Shown: positions 13,113 to 23,574 of the stretch, one piece after another | Layout of the letters: each line of letters opens with the position of its first letter | Position numbering within the stretch: the first letter of the stretch is position 1 | NCBI GenBank assembly: GCA_038087015.1 | Contig: JASBNA010000005.1 | Coordinates: forward strand, 868,001 to 932,000 | Source of the DNA: Cerrena zonata | Lineage: Eukaryota > Basidiomycota > Agaricomycetes > Polyporales > Cerrenaceae | Length of the DNA stretch: 64,000 nt | Direction of reading: 5' to 3' | The notes under the pieces: generated by a model | Seen by the model: the letters and a program-made list of their open reading frames with translations, nothing else | Told to the model about the DNA's origin: nothing | The model's database searches: none | Translations under genes and position numbers: made by a program

Positions 13113-13547
13113 GGTCGATTTGAAAAGGGGAGTAGGAAACGGGTGATGATTTCATGAGAAGACATGACGGGTCCGTTTAAATACCATAGAAGCGCATGCC
13201 AGTAGAGCAGCGCTTCTCAAGACGCCTTGAGGCTGGAATGAGGTCCTAGAACAACTACCAAATCAGTCCTCCAGTTGTATCGCCGAGGGCCGGTCCATCA
13301 ATACAATCTGCATGGTCGAATTCCATGGAATACAGATTAGACAAATCAGGACATCTGGGCCACAGTAACAAAAAACATGCTCGACAATGAAAGTGCCTGG
13401 ACGATCAAATAGCATGTTCTATGGAAGGAAGGGACCGCATAGCTCGGGGATATTTGTGTTGTTAATGAGTTCCCTCCAGCACGTTTGCACAGAAGGCGGG
13501 AGCATTACGCACTGACTTTTTGTGACAGCAAAGTGAGATAGTCTCTA

Positions 13548-13628
13548 TCAGATGTCCCACACCTTCACAGTGCCAGCAGATGGTCCCGTTGGCATGGGTC
13601 GCTCGAAGTACTTATTCACGACGATGTT
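13548..13628 (-). pseudogene. Possible terminal exon of a WD40-type protein (fragment)
   Basis: A splice acceptor (CCACAG) is followed by a short open stretch ending G-T-V-K-V-W-D-I and a stop. That looks like the last blade of a WD40 propeller. I could not find earlier WD repeats on the minus strand up to 15.7 kb, so this may be a gene relic or a chance resemblance. Confidence 0.2.
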
Positions 13629-13639
13629 CTGTGGACCAG

Positions 13640-15766
13640 TTTTAAGAAACAAAGACATATGGTAAGAAGGGACAACATAAGGATCAGATATTCTTCCGTA
13701 AGATGTGAGCTATGAGTGTCGCGACGAAGACAATAGTAGAACAAGGACAAGGGGATCAGGGAGAGCGTGTGTGATGGCAGTGATGGGAGATGAGGTGGAC
13801 CCACAAAGCCAAATATGTGTAGTTAGTGGCGATTGCCGGATCAGGAAGCATCCTCCACCACCTGCCCTCATCTGGCTGGAGTCCTTTTCTCCTTGTGACC
13901 ACTACGGTCATCCTTGTCTTTCTGATTTCCGATGAACTGGTGAGGGTGAGACCCATCGGCTGTGCATGAACACCTTCTCCACGCGTTATTTCGTGCATCT
14001 AACTGTCTAGTCCAGGTTTGTCATTCATTGCGGCTCGGGTGCCGATTCCTCTCACAGCTTGATGCGGGTGGTGTTGCGACGCACGATGATGGATAATCCG
14101 CGTTTATTGCTTACTTCCTATTATCTTCATCCTTATCCTGTGCTGAAGTCGTGGCAAACCGCGAACTGCTCAATTGAGCCTAACCTTCTCGGATTTCATC
14201 TAGATTCATGGTCGGCGGAAGTTCGTCTTTACGTTCCTTCGACGCTCCTAATCCGTAAAATACCCATGCCGGATACTCGTATGCCTACACTCACTTTCTC
14301 AGGATGATGTTAAAGCATCTTTTGTTCTATTCCGGTACATCTTACTTATCACATCTCTTCGCAGGGATGTAGTTCTATTCTGGATGTGCATGCAGGCAGT
14401 CAAATTCAGGCTCGGAATCTTGTTTCCCTTATCGAATTGGCATCCTCACAACGTACGTTATGCATTAGTGGTAGCACATCACTATCCGCGTCAGATAGTC
14501 AAACCTGACCACGATGGCTTCTCCATCACAACCGTCCAACCCGAGGTTGACATGTGCAACCGCCCAGATCTCATGCCAATTCAAAGAAGTGTTAGTTTAG
14601 CGCTATTTTGATTGATCTCTTCACATTAGGGCCTTCACTCTTGTGCATTCTCATCACTATGCTCAAAATTCGGATGTTCTTTTGTTTTGGTACAGATGAG
14701 AACGGCCCACCTAACGACGCATGGAAGCTATCGCTTATGGGGAAGCTACGGAGCTTGGTACGTCTTCCCTTGTACCCCGAAACGTTGTGATTCGTTCAGG
14801 AATGCGCTGATCATGCTAGTTCCTGCCCGTCCCGGTCGATCTGAACCTGGATCTTAACGCACTCTCACCCATGAGCGTTTCGAAATTCATTTAAACCTAG
14901 TCGTTAATAATATTCTTTTCGAGTAAACGGAGTCTTTCAAGCATCCTGATAAGTTGAAAGCTCCACTTTGACCATTGTGTCTACAACGATCACTAGCATG
15001 GCCGTGGAAGGGTCCACCAGCATAACTCTTATTGTCAGCAATGACGGGTCAGCATTTCAACCCGTGGGCCGATATGTTTCTCATCGCTTCAAAGGAAAAG
15101 CATGGTATGGCATGATCTTGTTCCTGTCCCAATTGACATCAAATAACAATGTCAGTTGCCCCCCATTTTGAATGTGAGACCTTCCGCATATCGAACAGAG
15201 TGTTAATGGACCCAAGGCTCGGGTTCTCTCGTCAAACATCTCACGCAAAGATGCTTGGTAGTTCTCACCCACTGTGCAAGAACCAAACCCCACCCGTTGA
15301 TAGAAGACAGGATCTTTAGAATATAGAATAGTCTCCGACGTCTACGGGGGAACAGATATGGGTCGTTTGGAAAGACTTTATTCAATTTACTTTACCGGCG
15401 GAGCGGATAACAATAGCTCTGAATAGGGAACAAGTACAAACATTAGCAGGCCCTTCCCGCGAAGTGCCAGTGTTACAGGGTACAACCCGAAATGGGTGCT
15501 ATTATCTTATTCAAGGCGCCAGTGGTATCCTGTTAAAATGCCTTAAGCATCACTTCATGGATAGCAATATTGCGTATCGGCGCTGCTGATGAGACAGAAT
15601 GACCAAATTCATCGTTCATGACCTTCATAGACGTAAAGCAGCAAATTCCACGTTCATCTAAGCGCTGCAAGGAAAGTTCACTGTCACTGGTGGCAGACTG
15701 CGGGCGACTACTTGGGCAGATGCACTGTGAACCTTATACACTATCAGAGCACTGACTATATCCACC
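13640..15766. other. Long interval without a supportable gene
   Basis: Several 60-80 codon ORFs occur on both strands with possible splice sites, but none joins into a recognisable protein. It may hold decayed coding sequence next to the WD40-like fragment. Confidence 0.35.
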
Positions 15767-17092
15767 ATGTCCCATCCGCCAGCGGACTTTGGTCTTCAAC
15801 CTATTACAGGTACACTTAATAGTATTTCTGATACAGCTCAAGCACACATCTGGGATCTCCTAATGACTTGTTCCGTTGAGGCGATCCTCTCTGGATGCAG
15901 AGACCTTCTTGAATTCGCCGGAGATCACTGTCTGTATGCTGCAGCAGTGAAATCACTAAAGGTTGGGTCTGAATCGGTTGAAGATGCTGAAGCAGAAGAG
16001 GATGTATCAGAGGAAAAGGGTGTGAGGCCGGGATGGGTTACAGAAAATGCCTGGCGGGATACTCGTGTTGATGGATTTTGGTCATCAGAGAAGCCAGCCT
16101 CCTCCAGACGGGAGGAAAGAACACCAAGAACGGTCGGGTTCACTTATCTTTCCCCATCGCCATACCCCAGCTCTATGAATCTAGGTGTTACCATTCTTCC
16201 ACAGTACCGTAAATGCGGCTTTGGCACTGAGGCAGTGCGCGAGGTTCTGAAAGTGGCTTTCACGCATTTCCAGTGCCATCGAATCCAGACACAGATCGGG
16301 GTATCAGATCGCGATGAGCGAACACGGCTCACGAGACTGTTTACTTCTCTTGGATTCAAGCACGAGGGGATCAGTCGTCGGTGCTTACTAGTTCCACAAC
16401 CCACCACGGGGGATGAATGGCGCGACGTAACCACTTTAGCTCTCCTCGACACTGACTTCATTTCGCTATCGGATTTGCCGATGCTCCCAGTTTCATACGT
16501 GAAGAGGCAATGGGATGACCTATTCAGCCGCCATGAACGGGAAAGGGACAGTATGTTGGAAGTTGAAGTACATGCCGACATACGCAGGCAAGCCTTACGA
16601 AGAACCTCCAGTACGGAAACTATAAAACGTGAGGATATGTATCCAGAAAAGGCCCAGACGAACACTGCATCGGAGCTTTTTGAAGGGGGCCCTTCGCTCA
16701 CATCACCGATATCCGCAGCGCCTCCACAGGTCGCATTTGGAAGCGACAAGCAGAGGAGTCATAACCAAGTACCCAATGCATCTTCATCCACCACTAACGT
16801 CGATGCTGGATCAATCCTCCGACAACGTCGTCTCTTTCGGACAGCCGAGGGTTCAAGTGTAGGGTCACGGCAGGGAGATGAGAGCCCGGAATCTTCTGAA
16901 GCAGAATATTCGGATAGTTATAGCTTGCCGCCTCCTGGGTCACCTTCGTCAATTGCGTCTTGGGATTCTGACGCCGAATCTGATTGGACCTCGGCCAGTA
17001 GAGGTTCCCAGAGTAGCGAGTCTGATTGGGAGATGTGGGAGATGGACGTATCTGACGCTCACCTGACGGCGGAGAACTCTATTAGGAACTGA
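15767..17092 (+). CDS. GNAT-family N-acetyltransferase with a long acidic/Ser-rich tail
   Basis: Intronless 441-residue ORF with a good start (ACCATG). Residues about 120-235 match the RimJ/RimL-like acetyltransferase fold. The acetyl-CoA loop (motif A) reads V-T-I-L-P-Q-Y-R-K-C-G-F-G-T-E near 141-155. It is followed by the Q-T-Q-I-G-V-S-D strand and the typical T-S-L-G-F-K-H-E-G ending. An acidic insert rich in Glu/Asp lies near residues 68-84. Residues about 280-441 form a disordered Ser/Glu/Asp-rich tail with repeated S-D-W and E-S-D-W motifs, beyond the usual domain length. The substrate is unknown; the family acetylates N-termini of proteins or small amines. Confidence 0.82.
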   Translation: MSHPPADFGLQPITGTLNSISDTAQAHIWDLLMTCSVEAILSGCRDLLEFAGDHCLYAAAVKSLKVGSESVEDAEAEEDVSEEKGVRPGWVTENAWRDTRVDGFWSSEKPASSRREERTPRTVGFTYLSPSPYPSSMNLGVTILPQYRKCGFGTEAVREVLKVAFTHFQCHRIQTQIGVSDRDERTRLTRLFTSLGFKHEGISRRCLLVPQPTTGDEWRDVTTLALLDTDFISLSDLPMLPVSYVKRQWDDLFSRHERERDSMLEVEVHADIRRQALRRTSSTETIKREDMYPEKAQTNTASELFEGGPSLTSPISAAPPQVAFGSDKQRSHNQVPNASSSTTNVDAGSILRQRRLFRTAEGSSVGSRQGDESPESSEAEYSDSYSLPPPGSPSSIASWDSDAESDWTSASRGSQSSESDWEMWEMDVSDAHLTAENSIRN

Positions 17093-17304
17093 TGATCGCG
17101 GGCAAGGAGCGTTGGACGAGCACAGGTGCATATGGGCATGCGGCTAGGTACCTTGATGAGTACCCGAAGAAATGGGAGCAGTTTTTCTGGTGTACAAGTA
17201 TCTCTAAGTTGGGATAGGATTAACGCACATACCATCATCTCATGATTGTAAAATACAACAATATACTTCCATTTACGTCCATGACAACGACCTTCTAACG
17301 TATT

Positions 17305-18353
17305 CTATGCGAAGCGGCGCACAAAATCAGGGATCATGTCCAATCCTCGCACAATCCGGCTAGGACCCAGCTCAGGTCCTTCAGGTGATAGCTGGCCCAC
17401 CCATCCAGAACTAGAACGATCGACCCATATGGCACGTAAACCCGCAGCGAGTTTCAGTAATGTCAAAGGGTTTCTTCAGCGCCAGCTTAGACCCGGATTA
17501 TTATAGTGTAGGTAACATAAAACTCACTCACTAATGAGCCAAACGTTTTGGGATGCAGCGGGTGGCACTTCCTCAATATTCATGTGAGAGATCAGCACTT
17601 CATAGATGGCTGGAGACGGCTTGTTACACCGAACATTGTCGGCGAGAAAGGCTTCAGGGTTCATTGGAGATATTTCCGACGCTTCCAACGCAGCTGAAAC
17701 CATCTGGAGAGAATTACGGCACTCAATTGATCCATCAAGTCAACAATAGGGTTTACAAACCGATGAGGTTCCTATAGAAAAGCACATGATAACGGTCAGC
17801 AGTTAGACAAAAAAAGAACAAAAGATTGCAATGAAACCTTACCATTGCTAAAAACAATCAGCTTGATATTGAGTAGTTGCGACGATGTTTGAATTGTGCG
17901 CAAGGCATTGTCGAAACTATGGAATGGATTAGACCGAACCCAAAACCGTAAAGTGAAGCTACGATTGGAGAATGTTGTAAACATTCTGCAAGCTACTAGC
18001 GTGTTCCACATCAATTAGGAAGCCTAGTTCTGCGGCGGCATGCAGAAGTAACTTCCGAGTAACGACAGCGGATGATTCATATAAGCCTTGGTGGTGGGTC
18101 AGCGTCGAGCCAGTTGAATCATAGAGTTCAATCGCCATGTGTACGTACAAAAATGTCAGTGAGGCGAAACTGGTTCGTTCACATTCTACGGGACCTACTC
18201 AAGCTGGTACCATCTCCACAAGGAGCTTATGGCCTTGGACCCTTCAGAGTCGGTATTAAGCATTGTCCGGATAGCTGATGCGACGAAATTTGTGTCTGGT
18301 AGTGTGCCATAAACATCGAAAGCGACATAGTGTATCTTGTTTTCCAACTCCAT
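17305..18353 (-). pseudogene. Haloacid-dehalogenase-type hydrolase (HAD), probably damaged
   Basis: Starts at the ATG at 18353 with motif I, V-A-F-D-V-Y-G-T-L, whose Asp is the nucleophile of type II haloacid dehalogenases. Motif II is I-V-F-S-N-G near 17850, the motif III Lys lies in N-K-P-S-P-A near 17620, and the C-terminal domain is G-L-R-A-I-W-V-D-R ending at the TAG at 17305. Introns near 17970-17924 and after 17520 are good. Between the first and second exons the order is broken. After Y-Q-L-E comes an in-frame TAG. The family block T-W-R-L-N-S-M is still readable near 18138, but it has no AG before it and no GT after it, and G-L-Y-E resumes in another frame. A cryptic splicing solution cannot be excluded. 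Confidence 0.6.
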
Positions 18354-21300
18354 CCTTTGCTTTTCGATACACCTACTGGTACACTTTTAGAGTGGGTTGT
18401 TAGACACAATGATCCTCCAGGAGATTTCTCAGCAGGTCATGAGAAAAGGGATTGGGAAGCCGCATCGGCTTCTAGCTCCACGTCACGCAGGAATATTCTG
18501 CAGGAAGAAGAATGCGCACTACTTTCGACGTGTTTATTCTCGAAACAGCGGTGCACAATGTTAATTAGGGATTCCCTCATCATGTGTCAAGCGAAACCTG
18601 AGATAAAGATTGGAGGATGCCGTATTTTAATAAGCATACCACCCAACTGAGACAATTGAAGACAAGAAACATACCACGTAGCATCAAATTCAAGAGAATC
18701 GCGACACGAGATAAGGTCCGATAAGTAAGGACAATGTGACGACGGTCCTGAGCCCACGCAGGATTCGCATGTCAACTTTTAATGGTGAAGGTAGTCTTTA
18801 GCCATAGTCAGGGAACTGTATTCCCAGACATAGACAAACGACCATTGTCTCGTCCCGGCTACCCGGACAATGTAAATGCCTGACAGCAGCTTCTGCTACA
18901 GAAGCTCATCAACTACCTCATGGATCAGATTTGAGAACGTTTGGCGGTGTAAATGCAAGGTATGCACGACACTGGTGTATTTGGTGTCTATAACACATTT
19001 CCGGATACCTGTATTGAGCACGCCGGTGAACGATGGCCACAGCCATGTATCCACCTCGAGGCTTTATAATAGTAACACCATACACAGAACTTTACAGATC
19101 ACAAATAGCCATCACAATATAGGCCGAGGCCATTTGTTGTCTTTCAGAGAAAAAGCCACCGAAAAGATTCACACCGACGTGTGATGCTGCCGCGCGAATG
19201 ACAAGAACAAAGGCGGGCGGCAGCTACTCACCGTGCCTATCGGAAGGAGGAGTCCTTCAGATGATTTTGACGATAATGATTTGTGCGACATGCGTTGAAC
19301 CGAGTTTTAGGGGGTCTTGCTTTGTTCGCCAGTGAAACGATAGAGCACTGCCCTTGGTTTGCGATCAAGCGGGCACGCTCCGCAGCGAAAAGTTTGGTGG
19401 TATCTCATGTACACTGTGATTTCCCCAGTTATGTAGTTGAGTGTCGGTCAGTTAAATGGGATATGACGGTAGCTGATGGTGACGGTTAGGAACAAAGGTG
19501 AGTCAGCGGTAAGCGCTGTCGGGACGACTGCAACTTAACATATACAACATTCCATTCTTCTGCGTCGAAGGGCGGGGATGCTCCATACAGTCTATATGCT
19601 ATTTTTTTGAAAGAAAAATGTCGAACATCCATTTTCAAACATCCATTTTCAAACATTTTCAGTTGGATGTTACAATCGTAGGTTGGTGTGGGGCGTGTGC
19701 TATTGTTGATGTTCCATCCAGATGTGATGGTCCGAGCTAGGTCCGAGCAGGGTGAGTGTCCCAGGGAACTGGCAAGAGATCCGCAACAACGTTCCGGGAC
19801 TGCTCAGGACTACTCTGTACGTACTCCTCCACCATTCTTTCTCACATCAACCGCTGGTGGAGGCCCTTCAGGGTACTACGGCGACCCAACTGAATAACTT
19901 TGACATCATTAGATCCAAATCCGCCGTTATTTTCCATTTGTCCAGTGTAGCCCATCCGGCGAATAACTGAGGTTTTCGAAGCTACGAAACTCAGACGGAC
20001 TCTACCATGCAACATACCCGATGCACGTCCGATGATGTTCATCAATATACATTGTACGTAAATTCGCGCCTATCCATTGGCCAGGTCGTACATTCTAACG
20101 ATGGTCCATAGAAATACACAGTGTGATCGCAGGAGCCATTGGAATCGGTGGAGTTGATGAATGCCGCTATGGGCGGGGTTTATTTGCAATTCCGAGCCAT
20201 GGTGACCACTCACTCGCTTACCGGCTACTTGACCCCTGCACAGTATGTTGTGTACAGTCGCACTCAGATTAATGTGAACTCGTCGGTGGGCTGTACTTTT
20301 AATGTGCATCGTACACTCTCATATCTCTAACATCACATGGTCGGGCCTACTCAGACGAGGACACATTACCAAATGTCCTTGAACCAAAGAATCCTGCGGC
20401 ATCTTCTTGTGTGAGTGCCCGCTGCCGTCTTAGTCTGAGCGCGACAGTGCACGGCGACAGAGAGGGGAGGAAATTTTACCCCTAAACTAGAAGCATTGGT
20501 TGTTCGATTGTCATCTTTTGTATGCTTATCATATCGACTCGTCCAGATATTGAATAACGTCAAGTCCCATATTTTAGAGGCTTACTAGACTGGGCCCAGC
20601 TCACATACAGCAACTTCCAGAAGGTTCAGGACGTTTTACAGACATGAGGAGATAACACGTACTAATCCTAGGATCCTAGGACATGTCCGGCATCTTGGGG
20701 TACAAATGAGTGTGTCCTTCTCAGGCTCCAACAAACCCTGGAGTGTATTAGGCTTGGATGTAATAGTTCCGCAATGTTCCATTGCTAGTTGGGGAGAGAC
20801 GATCTTGCTCACATGGTCACATCTCCTCCCGTCATTGTTCGACAAAGGTTTGATTATCCTGACAAATACAATACATGCCAATCCATCTCGAGGGGGCTAT
20901 CGGAGATTGACACTGGTGCAGCCTCATGTAAAGTGTTACTGGGGAGCTCACACTGGGTTCTTGCGTATGCTCACTGCCTCAGGTGATGGTGCGCGAGGCA
21001 ACAAGGTATTTTCATCCGCAAGTGATCCACTGGGTCTGAAAGCTTCCAGGTCGAAGCCTGAGACTGTCTCGCAAGTACCCCCCTGTGCCATGACGTGAGA
21101 CACTGTAGGCTAGACAATGTGCCGCCATTGGCATCTGTTCATTATCCATCACTCTCTGCACAATGAAATACCACTCGTTTGAACCGTGTTCCGCTTTCAA
21201 AATTGATTCGATCTTGAACGCCGCCAATGCTAATTATGGGTTGAGCACCGCCAGGCACCGCCAGTCATTCGCAAGCGCCCCGACGTTCTTTTGACAATTG

Positions 21301-21360
21301 CCTTCATCAAAGCTCGAGTTCCACTTGTCCGTCTGTCTTTGGCCTCAAAGTGAATCGACG
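18354..21360. other. Three-kilobase gene-poor interval
   Basis: Only scattered ORFs occur, the longest about 130 codons at 20706-21098 (+) without recognisable features. A small tandem repeat lies at 19624-19662. I find no gene that can be supported. Confidence 0.4.
19624..19662. repeat. Short tandem repeat
   Basis: A 14-nt unit of the form ACATCCATTTTCAA occurs twice back to back, followed by a shortened third copy (ACATTTTCA). It lies in non-coding DNA. Confidence 0.6.
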
Positions 21361-21361
21361 A

Positions 21362-21370
21362 TATATAAAA
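21362..21370 (+). promoter_or_regulatory. TATA box of the acidic protein gene
   Basis: TATATAAAA about 80 nt before the ATG at 21450, followed by a pyrimidine-rich leader. Confidence 0.5.
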
Positions 21371-21449
21371 GCTCGTTAGTATCGGCGATGCTTCACTCTC
21401 AACCTCGCTACACAACCCATCTCTACAGCTCTATTCTACATTTACCACC

Positions 21450-22458
21450 ATGACAGATCACAAATCAGAAGAAGTTCAGGTTGCATCCAACTGCACTTGC
21501 GGCGTTTGCGTCGATGGGTGGTTCTCTACACGGATGAGGGAACGTTTGGAAAGTAGGTCATAGCTACCATAGCCCTTATGACAACATTTCTAACGAGGTC
21601 TAACGATATATTCTATCTCCAGCTGAAGCCGACTTCCTACAACAAGCCTCTATGGAGCTCGCTAAAGACTCCATTGCTGATCCAGAAATACTAGAGAATG
21701 GCTTCTTAACCGACAGCTTCGTCCACGCAGACGACGCGCTTCACTACATCCCCATGAACCTTCACGAGAACATGACCCCCTTCTTCTACCACGGCTACGT
21801 CTCTGTCATACAGAGCATCCTCAAAATCTTCTTGCGCAACCCTACCGGCCCTTCTGAACTCAGCCCCGTCCCGTCCGTAGAGGTCGTACTCAAACACTTC
21901 GCCGAGATCGACGAAGAGGCCAAGAAAGGCGAGGACGAAGCACCCATGGCTGTCATCCAATCCGATTATATCCATTCTTATACGGACGTCGGCGGCAAGG
22001 TCCAGTACGCGTTGGAGGCTATCATCGAGTTGGCCCGCGAGACATCACCTAAAGGCCGTCGTTACATCGATAACCCAGAGGTTCAAGAGCAAAATGCAGA
22101 CTTCGAGAAGGCAGCTGATGAGGAAGGTTTGCCGAAATGCGAGAATGATCTGAACTTCGAGATCGTGAGGACCAAGCTTGGGCTTCCTGCTCAATCCGCG
22201 GGTCCTCAGTGGTTCTTCTTGACCGACTTCGACTCTGACTCCGATTCCTATGCAGAGACAGAGATAGTTGGTGACTCGGAGGATGATGAATCCGAGGAAG
22301 CTGTCTATGAAGGAACCAAGTACGAGGAGTCCAAGGAGGAGCCTGCTGAAGAATCCGACTCCAACCCGGAAGGTGAAAACACTGGAAGGCCTTCTGAGGA
22401 GGAGAAAGATGAGGACGAGACGAACATCGAGCATGACAAGAAGTCGGAATCCGAATAA
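21450..22458 (+). CDS. Acidic hypothetical protein with N-terminal CTCGxC motif
   Basis: Two exons (21450-21552, 21623-22458) give 312 residues; the intron phase fits (E-T-E-A-D). The N-terminal C-T-C-G-V-C-V-D-G-W-F-S-T-R-M-R resembles a motif I know from uncharacterised, often multicopy proteins of mushroom genomes. Residues about 40-200 look helical and globular. The last 90 residues are Glu/Asp/Ser-rich and disordered. No enzyme motif is visible. The two clustered Cys pairs could bind metal, but that is inference. The TATA element and in-phase intron make the gene call firm; the function is unknown. Confidence 0.75.
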
Positions 22459-23574
22459 AGGGATGGCGACTGTTGAGAAAACACCCAAAGCTCCGAGCCT
22501 ATAGAGACGACCCCTTCATGACGTATCACAATACTTGTATATACCTCCACATTTCTTTTCCAAATCTTACCCAAGTTCAAGGATAAAATGTCAGTCGAGT
22601 TACGCCTTCCTTCAGACGTTATATAAATTAAGTTGGACAAATTCATCATTTGGCACACATGTATTACGAACATAGGGCTATTGTATGTTTGAAATAAAAT
22701 CCGAGAAACTGAAATACACAATATTGGAGATCTTATACCGTTATTATATCAAATAGACCAGATCTTCCCTTCGTATACACAAATTCCAGCTCCTTGAAGT
22801 AGAGAGCAGGATGCGATGCTATAGCCTTCTGAATACTTGGCAGACTCAAACAACCGGTCAGGGGGAAATGCGGGGCATTATGCATTATGGCCCACCACTT
22901 CCCTTTCTCGCTTGGCAGTTGTTTCATTTCATTATGGGTGGAGCATATTACGAGTTAAGATACCTCACCGTATAGCTTCTGTTGTCAACTAGTGGAGAGA
23001 ACCTGTCATATCGTCTGACTCGGACTCGGAGGGGTAGAATTTTTAGAATACTTGGCAACGAAAGGGTCACTTGCTGGTATGCACACTCGGATCGGGTGCG
23101 TTGGTTGCATTATACCATGGTTCTCGCGCTATATACAGCGTGTTCTGATCACGAATTAGCTTCCCTCGAGACTCGACTTCGAGCGGCGAGCCCAAAGCCG
23201 TCTGGGATGTGGGTAGAAACCCACGGCTCAGCGTCTCCGTATTTTATAGTGTTTTTTTGAGGATAGGCGAGCGTAAGGTCGACACATAGCTGCGAGCACA
23301 AATTTACCGACATATGTTGTTAGCAAGGGATGTTTGCAGGTTAAATGAAGATAGGAGGAATCCAACACTTTTAAACATTGAACCTGAGTTGTCACCGGAA
23401 ACATCATTCTACATGTGACAGCGTGTGACACAAGTAGTGTGAGAGTGTGACACATTGGTAGACGTGACAAGGTTAGACGGTCGGCCAGTCAGTCGCCGTG
23501 TGCACGATCATTTCCTTGCTCACCACCGTCCCCTTCAACGACGACGACGAAGACGACCGCTCGGGGACTCTCTT
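22459..23574. other. Intergenic before the GH16 gene
   Basis: Holds one short minus ORF (22733-22927) of unknown worth and, near the right end, an in-frame upstream ATG (23455) that could extend the GH16 protein by 40 basic residues. I regard the latter as leader sequence. Confidence 0.4.

Noticed and set aside
16144..16749. 201-codon minus ORF
   Set aside because: Lies fully opposite the GNAT coding frame, which carries the acetyl-CoA motif.
20706..21098. 130-codon plus ORF in a gene-poor stretch
   Set aside because: No domain, no promoter signal and no introns. Its composition does not look coding and a similar-sized minus ORF overlaps it.
22045..22488. 147-codon minus ORF with hydrophobic stretches
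   Set aside because: Hydrophobicity is a by-product of the complementary Glu/Asp codons of the acidic protein on the plus strand.
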